From contig NZ_KQ960171.1 of NCBI RefSeq assembly GCF_001553115.1, positions 81,620 through 145,619 on the forward strand: a stretch of DNA of 64,000 nucleotides, given 5' to 3'. The notes under the pieces were generated by a model that was not told where the DNA came from, did no database searches, and saw only the letters and a program-made list of their open reading frames with translations. Numbering within the stretch: position 1 is the stretch's first letter; each line of letters opens with the position of its first letter. Both the position numbers and the translations under genes were made by a program. Origin of the DNA: Aedoeadaptatus coxii. Lineage in GTDB: Bacteria > Bacillota > Clostridia > Tissierellales > Peptoniphilaceae. Below, one piece after another: positions 1 to 7,734 of this stretch.

Positions 1-43
1 GGTAATGTAGAGGTCGCAGGTTCAAGTCCCGTCGATAGCTCCA
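1..43 (+). tRNA. tRNA-Thr(GGT), 3' part only
   Basis: The window opens inside a tRNA. Counting back from CCA (41-43) gives discriminator T40, acceptor strand 33-39, T-stem 28-32 and 16-20 around the loop TTCAAGT (21-27), a 5-base variable loop (11-15), anticodon stem 6-10 and loop AA at 4-5. Bases 1-3 (GGT) then fall exactly at the anticodon, giving tRNA-Thr. The 5' half lies outside the window, so the anticodon stem cannot be checked. One A-C mismatch is present in the T-stem. CCA is encoded. Confidence 0.7.
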
Positions 44-52
44 AACTGAAAG

Positions 53-77
53 GACCGCCTTAGGGCGGTCTTTTTTT
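53..77 (+). terminator. Rho-independent terminator after tRNA-Thr
   Basis: Arms GACCGCC (53-59) and GGCGGTC (64-70) are followed by seven T. It ends the tRNA transcript. Confidence 0.9.
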
Positions 78-218
78 GTGTGATAATATCCAGTGAAGGA
101 AATGAGAAAAGATATGGGTTAAAGACAAGTGGTTGATGAAGATAGCTTCGGTATGAAAGAATCATTTTAACTTTGTATCTGGGTATATAGAGAATAACAA
201 CACTTGGAGGTATAAAAA

Positions 219-251
219 ATGATCAGCATAAATCTTGTGAAGAACTGTTAA
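219..251 (+). CDS. Leader peptide MISINLVKNC upstream of the ABC-F gene
   Basis: A 10-codon ORF starts at ATG 219 with a good ribosome site GGAGG (206-210) eight bases upstream and stops at TAA 249-251. It lies 36 bases before the ABC-F start. Short translated leaders of this kind are well known before erm and several ABC-F resistance genes, where drug-stalled ribosomes switch the mRNA fold. The ORF and its ribosome site are seen directly; the regulatory role is inferred from the overlapping hairpins just downstream. It could also be a chance ORF. Confidence 0.5.
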   Translation: MISINLVKNC

Positions 252-287
252 GAGAGGAAAATCCTCTCAAAGATAATAGGAGGATTT
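252..287 (+). promoter_or_regulatory. Translational attenuator: alternative hairpins over the ABC-F ribosome site
   Basis: Segment A GAGAGGA (252-258) pairs perfectly with TCCTCTC (262-268). The middle segment 259-267 can instead pair with 279-287 (nine pairs, one G-T), which contains most of the ABC-F ribosome site AGGAGG (278-283) and runs up to the ATG. The two folds exclude each other because both use 262-267. No T-run follows, so control would be at translation. A ribosome paused early in the leader would leave A:B free to form and expose the ribosome site; one reaching the stop would cover A. This mechanism is inference. Confidence 0.55.
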
Positions 288-1889
288 ATGATATATATAA
301 ATAATTTAAGGAAGACTCTGCCCGATAGACAACTACTTGAAATCGAAAACTTAGCGATTAATGAAAACGATCGAGTGGCTCTGATAGGGGAAAATGGAGC
401 AGGAAAGACAACACTATTTCGAATTGTTTTAGGACTCGACAAGGAGTATACGGGGGAAGTTAATGTAGAGAGAGAGTTGGAATATTTATTGAATGATGTC
501 GATGAGGATAAATACATCCCCAGAGAAATTTACTTTAAGGTGAAATTAAATCTTAAAGATAGGTACAGCCCCGGAGAGTATAGAAGGCTAAGACTTATGG
601 ACCTACTGGCTGATGGATCAAGTTATCTTTTAATGGATGAGCCGACATCTCATTTAGATATCGAGCAAAAAGAAAAATTAATAGAAAAACTAAAGTCAAG
701 AAAATTCGGATACCTAATAATTTCGCATGATCGCGACTTTATCAATAGTACTTGTAATAAAGTTTTAGAACTATCAGATGTTAGAATCGAACAGTATAAT
801 GGGAATTACAAGTTTTATCTCGATGAAAGAATAAAAAGACGAAAATTTAAAGAAAAAGAATACACGAACTATATAAAGGAAAAAAGAAGACTTGAGAATC
901 TGGCTATCAGTATTAAAGAACAGTCTTCAAAAGTTAAAACAACACCAAAGAGAATGGGAAATTCAGAAGCCAGGCTTCATAAGATGGGTGGACAAGGGAA
1001 CAAGAAGAAACTGGATAAACAAGTTAAGTCGGTAGAGTCCAGAATAAACCAACTAGAATCAAAGGAAAAACCTAGTGAAGAAGTGGAAATAAAGTTATCT
1101 GTTCCGGATAATAAGAGAATTCACTCTAAAGTTTTAATAAGAGCTGAAGATCTAAATAAAGCTTTTCAGAAAAATCTCTTATTTGAGAAATCTGATTTTA
1201 CAATAGAGAATAATTCCAAAGTGGCGCTTATCGGTGACAATGGAAGTGGAAAGACCACTCTTTTAAAAATGATTCTGAATAAAGATAATATATGGGTGCA
1301 TCCAAATCTTAAAATAGGCTATTTTAGCCAAATGGATGATATTTTAGATGAAGACAATAGCGTATTGGAAAACCTGTTAACGACATCTATCTATGATGAA
1401 ACCATGACAAGGATTGTAGTCGCAAGATTAGGTTTCAGGAATAATGATGTCCACAAAACAATTAAAGTCCTAAGTGATGGTGAAAAAGCGAAAGTGAAAT
1501 TGGCTAAAATTCTGACTTCTGATTTTAACTACCTTGTTCTTGACGAACCGACAAATTTTCTTGATATAAGGGCTATTGAGAGTTTAGAAAATCTATTAAA
1601 ATCTTATGATAGACCTTTAATATTTGTAACTCACGATGAAGAATTTATAAACAATGTAGCAAATGCTCTTTTGATAATTAAGGACGAAAAAATCACACCT
1701 TTTAAAGGGAGTTTGCAGCAGTATAAGAACAGGAAGAATCAAAAAGATAGGACTTGTGATGAGAATGAGTTCTTACGTAGATTTAAAATATCTTCCATTA
1801 ATTCAAGATTGGCAATGGATATATCTAAAGAAGAAAGAGAAAAGTTAGAAACAGAGTATAAAAAACTTCTTACAAAAAAAGATGAATAA
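288..1889 (+). CDS. ABC-F family ATPase, probable antibiotic-resistance (ribosome protection) type
   Basis: Two ABC ATPase domains lie on one chain with no membrane segments, as in ABC-F proteins that act on the ribosome. The first has Walker A GENGAGKT (34-41), a degenerate signature (about 93-97) and Walker B ending DEPTSHLD (117-124). The second has GDNGSGKT (316-323), LSDGE and DEPTNFLD. A long basic, helical linker (about 180-265) separates them; this is the part that reaches the peptidyl-transferase centre in Vga/Lsa/Msr-type proteins. The start has AGGAGG four bases upstream. The gene is clearly richer in A+T and in AGA/ATA codons than the envelope genes after 3 kb, suggesting acquisition. 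A leader peptide and attenuator precede it, as for drug-induced relatives. A housekeeping ABC-F (Uup/EttA-like) is possible but the linker and leader argue for the resistance group; the drug class cannot be read from sequence. Confidence 0.75.
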   Translation: MIYINNLRKTLPDRQLLEIENLAINENDRVALIGENGAGKTTLFRIVLGLDKEYTGEVNVERELEYLLNDVDEDKYIPREIYFKVKLNLKDRYSPGEYRRLRLMDLLADGSSYLLMDEPTSHLDIEQKEKLIEKLKSRKFGYLIISHDRDFINSTCNKVLELSDVRIEQYNGNYKFYLDERIKRRKFKEKEYTNYIKEKRRLENLAISIKEQSSKVKTTPKRMGNSEARLHKMGGQGNKKKLDKQVKSVESRINQLESKEKPSEEVEIKLSVPDNKRIHSKVLIRAEDLNKAFQKNLLFEKSDFTIENNSKVALIGDNGSGKTTLLKMILNKDNIWVHPNLKIGYFSQMDDILDEDNSVLENLLTTSIYDETMTRIVVARLGFRNNDVHKTIKVLSDGEKAKVKLAKILTSDFNYLVLDEPTNFLDIRAIESLENLLKSYDRPLIFVTHDEEFINNVANALLIIKDEKITPFKGSLQQYKNRKNQKDRTCDENEFLRRFKISSINSRLAMDISKEEREKLETEYKKLLTKKDE

Positions 1890-1903
1890 CAATTATTAAT
1901 AGA

Positions 1904-1937
1904 AGCACCTACTTTTTAGCAGGTGCTCACTATTTTT
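1904..1937 (+). terminator. Weak terminator after the ABC-F gene
   Basis: Arms AGCACCT (1904-1910) and AGGTGCT (1921-1927) are followed by a short T-run at 1933-1937. Confidence 0.5.
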
Positions 1938-1941
1938 CCAT

Positions 1942-2109
1942 TTATTTCTTTTTCGCTTGGTGATATTGATTTCCGCAGCCTATACCTACGAGCATAGAGC
2001 CTATGATCCATGGGTACTCCGTTCGTCCTGTGCGGATCGAGAGGGCGATAGATATTAAAAGCACGACAAATGAGAGGATAGTCAGTACAAGCCATAGATT
2101 CTTTTTCAT
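1942..2109 (-). CDS. Small two-TM membrane protein, unknown
   Basis: A 55-residue protein with two hydrophobic stretches (about 4-24 and 32-45) and a basic C-terminus ending QAKKK. I chose the ATG at 2109 rather than the upstream one because GGAGGT lies 5 bases before it (2115-2120 on the plus strand). I do not recognise the family. It is the last of three minus-strand genes after an XRE regulator, so it may belong to the same small accessory unit. The gene is real on the strength of the ribosome site, but no function can be given. Confidence 0.6.
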   Translation of the reverse strand: MKKNLWLVLTILSFVVLLISIALSIRTGRTEYPWIIGSMLVGIGCGNQYHQAKKK

Positions 2110-2201
2110 TTTGTACCTCCGGTTTATCTTTGTTACATTCACAAATCAGAAAGGGGCAGCATCGAATCGGTTAACTTCTTTGGTCGATCGTTGGAAAAAT
2201 T

Positions 2202-2615
2202 TTACAGTTCCGTCCATTCTTTTTCAAGTTTTTCAAAGTGTTCTTTATTTCCGTCAAATAATCTACCCGTAAAAGGTATTTCGTAGGAAAGGTTTTTAGT
2301 AATGTGGCGGAAGTTGACGTATCCTTTTTTGTTCTTTTCATTAAGGGTAAGTTCTTCTATTTCGCTTTCGGGCATAAGATAGAAATTGCTTTTATCCGAC
2401 ATGGAAATTTCTTTTTCGTAAATCCCCTTGGAATCGAAGACGAGGATGAAGGTGCGATTCGAATCGTAAGAGTAGTAGAGGGAGTTTATGAGAAGCTTTA
2501 TGGTGGATTTGGCTACGCTATTATGTTTTAGCGCCAGGACATAGTTTTTGCCGGGGCCGAACTGTTCTTCTACCATTTGTTGAATCTCTTGTTTATTGTT
2601 TGTAAATAAGCCCAT
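2202..2615 (-). CDS. Hypothetical protein, 137 residues
   Basis: A soluble protein with no signal or membrane segment and a good ribosome site AGGAGG before its ATG. It has alternating strand-like segments and a charged C-terminal helix, which could fit a small beta-barrel of the PH/GRAM type, but this is only an impression. It starts 9 bases after the stop of the XRE gene, so the two are probably cotranscribed. I do not recognise the family. Confidence 0.6.
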   Translation of the reverse strand: MGLFTNNKQEIQQMVEEQFGPGKNYVLALKHNSVAKSTIKLLINSLYYSYDSNRTFILVFDSKGIYEKEISMSDKSNFYLMPESEIEELTLNEKNKKGYVNFRHITKNLSYEIPFTGRLFDGNKEHFEKLEKEWTEL

Positions 2616-2624
2616 TATTTCCTC

Positions 2625-2828
2625 CTATTTTAAAATAAAGACATCGGTAAAATCTTTTTCCAACACGTTCGCAATTTTATAAGCCGTTTCAAGTGTGGGG
2701 CTGATGGTGTTATTTTCATACGCCATAATAGATCGTCTCTTGAGCCCTACTAATTTGGCGAGCTGGTGTTGGGAAAGATTTTTCTCTTTACGAAATTCTC
2801 GAATTCTATTTTCAATCGTAATGTCCAT
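2625..2828 (-). CDS. XRE-family transcriptional regulator (short HTH)
   Basis: A 67-residue protein made almost only of an HTH_3 domain (about 6-60): the segment LSQHQLAKLVGLKRRSI is the classic helix-turn-helix, followed by the family's YENN and SPTLETAYKIANVL pattern. It resembles the YgzD/short Cro-like regulators often found beside small membrane proteins. It heads a minus-strand run with two unknown small genes. Direct repeats just upstream (2846-2878) could be its own operator. The ribosome site is GAGGTGG. Confidence 0.85.
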   Translation of the reverse strand: MDITIENRIREFRKEKNLSQHQLAKLVGLKRRSIMAYENNTISPTLETAYKIANVLEKDFTDVFILK

Positions 2829-2845
2829 TTGCCACCTCTGTACCT

Positions 2846-2878
2846 TTTATAGTACCAAATATGTTACATTTATAGTAC
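2846..2878 (-). promoter_or_regulatory. Direct repeat upstream of the XRE gene, candidate operator
   Basis: The ten bases TTTATAGTAC occur at 2846-2855 and again at 2869-2878, spaced 23 bases apart. Read on the minus strand they are GTACTATAAA, similar to a -10 element. The position 18-50 bases before the XRE start suits an autoregulatory site or promoter; which of these is inference. Confidence 0.4.
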
Positions 2879-2900
2879 AACAATATAAGAACGATGTAAA

Positions 2901-2928
2901 GAAAAAGCCAAGCCCTAAAGGCTTGGCT
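2901..2928 (-). terminator. Terminator of the sppA-RDD operon
   Basis: Arms AGCCAAGCC (2906-2914) and GGCTTGGCT (2920-2928). On the minus strand the hairpin is followed by TTTTTC. Confidence 0.85.
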
Positions 2929-2932
2929 GATT

Positions 2933-3571
2933 TTACATACTGTAATTATAAAACAATGTTTCGTCCTCTTGCTCCATGGCATAGAGTTCTTCTTTTACCA
3001 CATAGGTGTCGGCGAGGAGATCGCCGATGTTTTGTTTGCGATCTGTAAAGGCCGTTACTACATAGAGGATAAAGAAGGTAGTTTGAATTAAACGGACGGC
3101 GCCTTCGCGAACGAGGACGGTGGTAAAGGACAGGCGCTCTTCCTCGGGGTGAATGACGCGGAGACCGCAGATGATTTTACCCAAGGTTTGGCCGTTGGTG
3201 CAATAGGTGGCGAGGATGAAGTAAAGGTAAAAGGCGATGCCCTTGATCGCCACGGGGAAAAGGCCGCTCGGCCAGCCGGCAATGGCGATAATGGGCGAGG
3301 CGATGAGGGAAGAAAATGCCTTCGCCACGATGAGGTCGAGGATAAAGGCGACGAAGCGAATCCAAAAGCCCGCCGCCACCACGGAAGAAATGGGATATTT
3401 GCTTCTGCGGGGAAGAGGACGCTCTTTGATTTTATGGAGCTCGTCGATATTTTCAAACGCAGGTTCTTCCGGCGGCTGTACCATTTCGTCTTCGACTTCG
3501 GGGGTTTCTTCTTTTTTCGAGAAGAAACTCTTTTTTTCTTTTTTAAAAGGATCGTAGTGATGTCGTTTCAT
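2933..3571 (-). CDS. RDD-family membrane protein
   Basis: An N-terminal cytosolic part of about 65 residues rich in charge, with lysine/phenylalanine runs, precedes an RDD domain. The domain starts with the family's aromatic-Arg pattern (GFWIRFVAFILDLIV) and ends with a TLGKIICGLRV segment and a last TM with DRK. About three membrane segments are visible. RDD proteins are poorly understood; some act in ion exchange. The ATG directly abuts the stop of sppA (TAGATG), and its ribosome site GGAGGG lies in the last sppA codons, so the two are translationally coupled. In Bacillus too sppA sits next to an RDD gene (yteJ), which supports a shared role at the membrane. Confidence 0.85.
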   Translation of the reverse strand: MKRHHYDPFKKEKKSFFSKKEETPEVEDEMVQPPEEPAFENIDELHKIKERPLPRRSKYPISSVVAAGFWIRFVAFILDLIVAKAFSSLIASPIIAIAGWPSGLFPVAIKGIAFYLYFILATYCTNGQTLGKIICGLRVIHPEEERLSFTTVLVREGAVRLIQTTFFILYVVTAFTDRKQNIGDLLADTYVVKEELYAMEQEDETLFYNYSM

Positions 3572-4600
3572 CTAAATCCCTCCATAGAGGTACATGGGTC
3601 TGGACGTTCCCGAAAGAGATTCGAGGAAAAGCTTGGCGGCCACCTGCTCTTCGGTTACCGGCGGTGCGGTAAATTTTGAAGAGAAGAGATTGGAGAGGAA
3701 GGTGGAGCCGAAGTCAGAGGAGTATTCAAAGACTTGGGGATCGTCCAGTTTTAAATCTTTCTTTAAGGCGGTGAGGGCGTCGTCGCCATAACCGATAGCA
3801 TCGACGAGGCCATTCGCCTTCGCTTGATTACCCGTATAGACGGAGCCGTCCGCCAAGGGGCGCACTTGATCTACTGTCATATGGCGGCCTTTTGATACTA
3901 CTTGCAAAAATTCGCCGTACATATCGTCGATAACCCCTTGTAAAATGGCGCGCTCTTCGTCGGTCATGGGGCGGGTGGAGCTGCCGATATCTTTGTGAGC
4001 GGCACTTTTAATGGCTTGATCTTTTACGCCTAATTTTTCCATAAGGCCGGAAAAATTGTTGCCGCCCATAATGACGCCGATAGAGCCTGTAAGGGTGGAA
4101 GGTGCGGCGTAAATTTTATCCGCCGGGGAAGAAATATAATAGCCGCCGCTTGCCGCCACATTGCCCATGGAGACGTAGAGTTTTTTCTTGTGATCTTTCA
4201 GGGCGTTGAGTTTTTGGTAAAGCTCCGCACTTTCGTAAACGCCGCCGCCGGGTGAATTTACTTTTAAGAGCACGCCTTTTACCGTGTCGTCTTGTAAAAT
4301 ATCGTCGAGGGCTTCCAGAGTGGCCTTGTGATCATATCCTGCACCGAGCATACTGGATTGAGGCGTATCTAAAATCGTGCCGTCTACGGTGACGACGGCA
4401 ATGCGTTTGTCTGCGCTGCCGTCTTCCAGGACGTTTTCGTCGAAATCGCCGACGGAATTTCGCACAGTTTCTTCCATTTGCTTCATGCGCTTTTCCTTGT
4501 TGATCTTATTGCTAAGGCCGGTGGATAAAGCGGAGATGCCGATAATTAAAAGGGCGACGCCAAAGGCGATCCACCGCTTTGTATTCATATTTTCCAGCAT
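3572..4600 (-). CDS. sppA: Signal peptide peptidase SppA (S49 serine protease)
   Basis: A membrane-bound protease that cleaves leftover signal peptides. From the ATG at 4600 the protein has 342 residues: one N-terminal TM (about 10-30) and an S49 domain. The nucleophile lies in AASGGYY (Ser151) and the general base in AAHKD (Lys203). The 52-residue spacing matches the Ser147-Lys199 pair of Bacillus SppA. I chose this start because AGGAGG lies 4 bases upstream, whereas the longer ORF start has none. Divergently oriented to the YpmS-like gene, coupled to the RDD gene downstream. Confidence 0.93.
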   Translation of the reverse strand: MLENMNTKRWIAFGVALLIIGISALSTGLSNKINKEKRMKQMEETVRNSVGDFDENVLEDGSADKRIAVVTVDGTILDTPQSSMLGAGYDHKATLEALDDILQDDTVKGVLLKVNSPGGGVYESAELYQKLNALKDHKKKLYVSMGNVAASGGYYISSPADKIYAAPSTLTGSIGVIMGGNNFSGLMEKLGVKDQAIKSAAHKDIGSSTRPMTDEERAILQGVIDDMYGEFLQVVSKGRHMTVDQVRPLADGSVYTGNQAKANGLVDAIGYGDDALTALKKDLKLDDPQVFEYSSDFGSTFLSNLFSSKFTAPPVTEEQVAAKLFLESLSGTSRPMYLYGGI

Positions 4601-4697
4601 ATTTCCTCCTAAATTTCTACAATTATTTTTTCCGTTATAGTATGATGAAAGAATAAGTGAGTTCACTTACTAGAAAATAATATCACAGGAGTAAACC

Positions 4698-5261
4698 ATG
4701 CACAAATCACCCTGGAAACTTGCCTTTTTCATGTTGCTCGGATTGAATATTCTCTTCGCCCTCTTCCTCTTTACGGCGACGCGGCCGAAAGAGGATATGG
4801 CAGAACTTCCGGAAAAGAAAATCGCCTCTCGCCCCTCTATGGAACTTCGCTTAAACGGGGAAGGATTCCAAACCTTAGTGAATCGCGAATTGGAAAAATC
4901 GGGAGAAGGGGCGCGCTTTTCCATCGATAAAACATTTAATTTTACCGTGCCCGTGGAGGCCTACGGTTTTAAGAGCCAATTGATCGTGCGCGCTTTGCCC
5001 TCGGTTACAAGCGACGGACGGATGCGCATGGCCATTCAAAGGGTGGATCTCGGACGCTTGCCCCTTCCCGAAGAGGCGAGCCTTGCCCTATTTAGCCGCG
5101 TAATAAATCGGGAGGGCATGGCGGTAGATGTTTCCCGCCGCGAAATCCGCTTCGATCTCGCCGCCTTATTTGAAGGTGCAGTCGAAGGAGATTTTCGCGT
5201 AAAAGAATTAAATGTAAAAGAGGATCGCTACGTATTTGAAGGACAATTAGGAGTGTCGTAA
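4698..5261 (+). CDS. YpmS-like (DUF2140) membrane-anchored protein
   Basis: One N-terminal TM (about 8-28) is followed by an extracytoplasmic domain of about 150 residues. The order of strands, the NREL pattern and the closing FEGQL segment resemble the YpmS/DUF2140 family. Members are membrane-anchored proteins of Firmicutes with no settled function. The ribosome site is CAGGAG. Its TAA overlaps the ATG of the next gene by one base (TAATG), so it is coupled to the CNNM/CBS gene. The family call is from memory of the pattern. Confidence 0.65.
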   Translation: MHKSPWKLAFFMLLGLNILFALFLFTATRPKEDMAELPEKKIASRPSMELRLNGEGFQTLVNRELEKSGEGARFSIDKTFNFTVPVEAYGFKSQLIVRALPSVTSDGRMRMAIQRVDLGRLPLPEEASLALFSRVINREGMAVDVSRREIRFDLAALFEGAVEGDFRVKELNVKEDRYVFEGQLGVS

Positions 5262-6511
5262 TGGATGATGTTTGGATATATATACCGGTAATACTTTTTA
5301 TGATCGCCTGCTCGTCGTTTTTTTCCTCGTCGGAAACGGCGCTTCTGTCGGTGAATCAAATTCGCCTGCGCCAACGGGCAAGCGACGGCGACAAAAAGAG
5401 CATGGTGGTGCTCAAGCTTTTAGAAAAGCCCCAGGATCTGATTTCGAGCATTTTAATCGGAAACAACATTGTGAACATCGGCTCCTCCGCCGTGGCCACC
5501 GTCTTTTTCACAAAACTTCTCGGCGCAAGTGGACCCTTGGTCGCCACCATGGTGATGACGGTGTTGGTTTTAATTTTCGGGGAAGTACTCCCGAAGACCA
5601 TCGCTCAGGAACAGCCTGAAATGGTGAGCCGCGGCGTATCGAAACACATTGCCCGCATCGCTTTTTTATTGAAGCCCGTCGTGTTTTTGCTGTCGGCTTT
5701 GACTAACTTAATCACAAAAATGCTGTTCCCCGAAGGGAGCCAATCTCCGACCATCACAGAAGAAGAATTTAAAACCCTCGTGGAAGTAGGGGAAGAGGAG
5801 GGCGTGCTGCAACGGGAAGAGCGCACCTATATCGACAATGTCTTGGATTTTTCGTCGGCGACGGCATCGGAAATGATGAAACCGAGGACATCGGTGGTGG
5901 CGCTGGATGTGGAATCCACCGACGAGGAAATTTTAGAGCTTCTCGGCGAAAATCGCTACAGCCGCGTGCCCGTTTACGAAGATTCCATCGATAATATTAT
6001 CGGCATCCTATACATGAAAGATGTGGTGCGCCTCTTGGCTCAAGGGGAAAAGATTCACCTGAAAGACATTTTGCGCGACCCCTATTTTATCGGCGAAAGC
6101 GCCGTGGCCGATCGCATTTTCCGCGAAATGAAGGCTCGTAATCTTTCCATCGCCGTCGTCGTAGACGAATACGCCGGCACAAGCGGCATTATTACCATGG
6201 AAGATATTTTGGAAGAACTGGTGGGCAATATCGACGACGAATACGATTTAGATTCCCGCGACGTCATTCTTTTGGAAAAAGGGGTTTACCTCGTCGATCC
6301 TGAAATGCGTATCGACGAAGTGAACGACCATTTCCATTTAAACCTCGCCAGCGAAAAAGCGGACTCCATCGGCGGCTTTGTCATCGAGCGATTGGATCGC
6401 ATTCCCAAACAAGGGGATGTTATTCGCTACGGCGACCTGATCTTTACTGTTAACGAAATGCAAGGTTTAAAAATTACGAAGTTAAAAATAAAAATCGGAA
6501 GTGAAGGATAG
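5261..6511 (+). CDS. Hemolysin-family CNNM/CBS-domain membrane protein (CorC/HlyC type)
   Basis: A 416-residue protein with the full family layout: a CNNM/DUF21 domain with about four TM segments (1-190) that opens with the SSSETALL pattern, a CBS pair (about 205-325) and a C-terminal CorC_HlyC domain (about 335-415) with the GGFVIERL motif. The EEFKTLVEVGEEEGVL segment before the CBS pair is typical. Relatives export or sense Mg2+, and some are called hemolysins without proof. Coupled to the gene before it by a one-base overlap. Complete length, no oddities seen. Confidence 0.9.
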   Translation: MDDVWIYIPVILFMIACSSFFSSSETALLSVNQIRLRQRASDGDKKSMVVLKLLEKPQDLISSILIGNNIVNIGSSAVATVFFTKLLGASGPLVATMVMTVLVLIFGEVLPKTIAQEQPEMVSRGVSKHIARIAFLLKPVVFLLSALTNLITKMLFPEGSQSPTITEEEFKTLVEVGEEEGVLQREERTYIDNVLDFSSATASEMMKPRTSVVALDVESTDEEILELLGENRYSRVPVYEDSIDNIIGILYMKDVVRLLAQGEKIHLKDILRDPYFIGESAVADRIFREMKARNLSIAVVVDEYAGTSGIITMEDILEELVGNIDDEYDLDSRDVILLEKGVYLVDPEMRIDEVNDHFHLNLASEKADSIGGFVIERLDRIPKQGDVIRYGDLIFTVNEMQGLKITKLKIKIGSEG

Positions 6512-6530
6512 GGAGCTGAAAGGCTCCCTA
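6509..6530 (+). other. Intercistronic hairpin
   Basis: Arms TAGGGAGC (6509-6516, containing the stop codon) and GCTCCCTA (6523-6530) with loop TGAAAG. No T-run follows, so it is more likely an mRNA-stability or partial attenuation hairpin than a terminator. Confidence 0.55.
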
Positions 6531-6552
6531 CCTTACATGAGAAAGGAAATTT

Positions 6553-7734
6553 ATGTTAGAAGCTTATTTAAAAAAGCGAACGCCGAACCCTGCCGATCAG
6601 GACGTGCGTATGGCCATGGGGAAAGAGGCGTCGATAGTAGGCATTGTCACCAACCTCGCCTTTGCGGGCTTTAAAATCGGCGTAGGCTTTCTCACCGGCG
6701 GCATTTCCATGATCGCCGACGGTATGAACAATTTAATGGACATGCTGAGCTCCATTATTTCCCTTATCGGCTTCCACTTCGCCTCCATGCCGGCGGACTC
6801 CAACCACCCTTACGGCCACGCCCGTATGGAATACTTGGCGTCGTTTTTGGTGAGCGTCATCATCCTCTGGACCGGGGGAAGCCTCATGTGGCAATCGATT
6901 AAAAGTATTTTAGATCCGGGGGTCATCGACGCCACGCCCTTGGCCGTTGCCGTTCTTTTACTTTCCATTTTGGGCAAGCTCTTTTTATATCGCTATAATT
7001 TAATTTTAGGGAAGCGTATGGATTCCGAGCTACTCGTCGCCACGGCATACGACGCCAGAGGCGATATGTTCGCCACCGGGGCGGTGCTTTTGTCTTTAAT
7101 CGCCACCTCCATGCTTTCCTTTAACATCGACGGGTGGATGGGCCTTATCGTCGCAGCCATTATTGCAAAAAGCGGTTGGGAAAGTTTGCGGGAAACGGTA
7201 GATTCCCTTCTCGGTCAAAAAACCGATCCCCAATTGCTACGCAATATACTCGATGATATTAAACGCTTCCCCGTTACCTTAGGCGTACACGACGTCATGT
7301 ATCACGATTACGGAGCGACCCATCGATTCCTCACCCTTCACGTGGAAGTGGACAGCGAGCGAAACGTCATGGACATTCACCAAGACATCGACGAGATCGA
7401 GCGCTACATCGCAAAGAAATACCACATGAACACGACCATTCACATGGATCCCATTCGCATCGACGACCCGCGGAGCAACGCCCTTTACGACTATGTAAAA
7501 GAAAATCTGCACAAGATCGATCCTTCCCTGGATCTTCACGATTTTAGAATCGTCAATCGCAAAGACGGCTTGAACCTCGTCTTCGATGTCCTCGTGCCCA
7601 TGCATTTGAAAAATCGGAAGCGCTTTATCGACAAGGCGCTAAGAGCCCACATCGCGAGTAGCCATCCGGAATATGAACTTAGGATTACCTACGATTTGGA
7701 TTACCAAAATATTCTGGGGGTAGAAAATGAATAG
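6553..7734 (+). CDS. Cation diffusion facilitator (CDF) transporter, probably Mn2+-type
   Basis: A proton-coupled metal exporter with six TM segments and a long C-terminal cytosolic part (about 210-393). The membrane site shows N59xxxD63 in TM2 and D167xxxD171 in TM5. Zn2+ CDFs normally have HxxxD in TM5, while an all-carboxylate TM5 site is typical of Mn2+ (MntE-like) members, so manganese or iron is the better guess. The conserved NHPYGHAR loop (84-91) is present. The C-terminal region is longer than the usual 80-residue metal-sensing domain and holds a second domain-like part. The ribosome site is AAAGGAAA. It overlaps the TraX-like gene by 8 bases. Confidence 0.88.
   Translation: MLEAYLKKRTPNPADQDVRMAMGKEASIVGIVTNLAFAGFKIGVGFLTGGISMIADGMNNLMDMLSSIISLIGFHFASMPADSNHPYGHARMEYLASFLVSVIILWTGGSLMWQSIKSILDPGVIDATPLAVAVLLLSILGKLFLYRYNLILGKRMDSELLVATAYDARGDMFATGAVLLSLIATSMLSFNIDGWMGLIVAAIIAKSGWESLRETVDSLLGQKTDPQLLRNILDDIKRFPVTLGVHDVMYHDYGATHRFLTLHVEVDSERNVMDIHQDIDEIERYIAKKYHMNTTIHMDPIRIDDPRSNALYDYVKENLHKIDPSLDLHDFRIVNRKDGLNLVFDVLVPMHLKNRKRFIDKALRAHIASSHPEYELRITYDLDYQNILGVENE

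Noticed and set aside
1..2900. Integrated element with att sites at tRNA-Thr
   Set aside because: No integrase and no second copy of the tRNA 3' end was found in the window, so only a compositional patch can be claimed.
3149..3679. Plus-strand ORF of 176 codons over the RDD/sppA genes
   Set aside because: It mirrors two well-supported genes on the other strand and has no ribosome site or family pattern.
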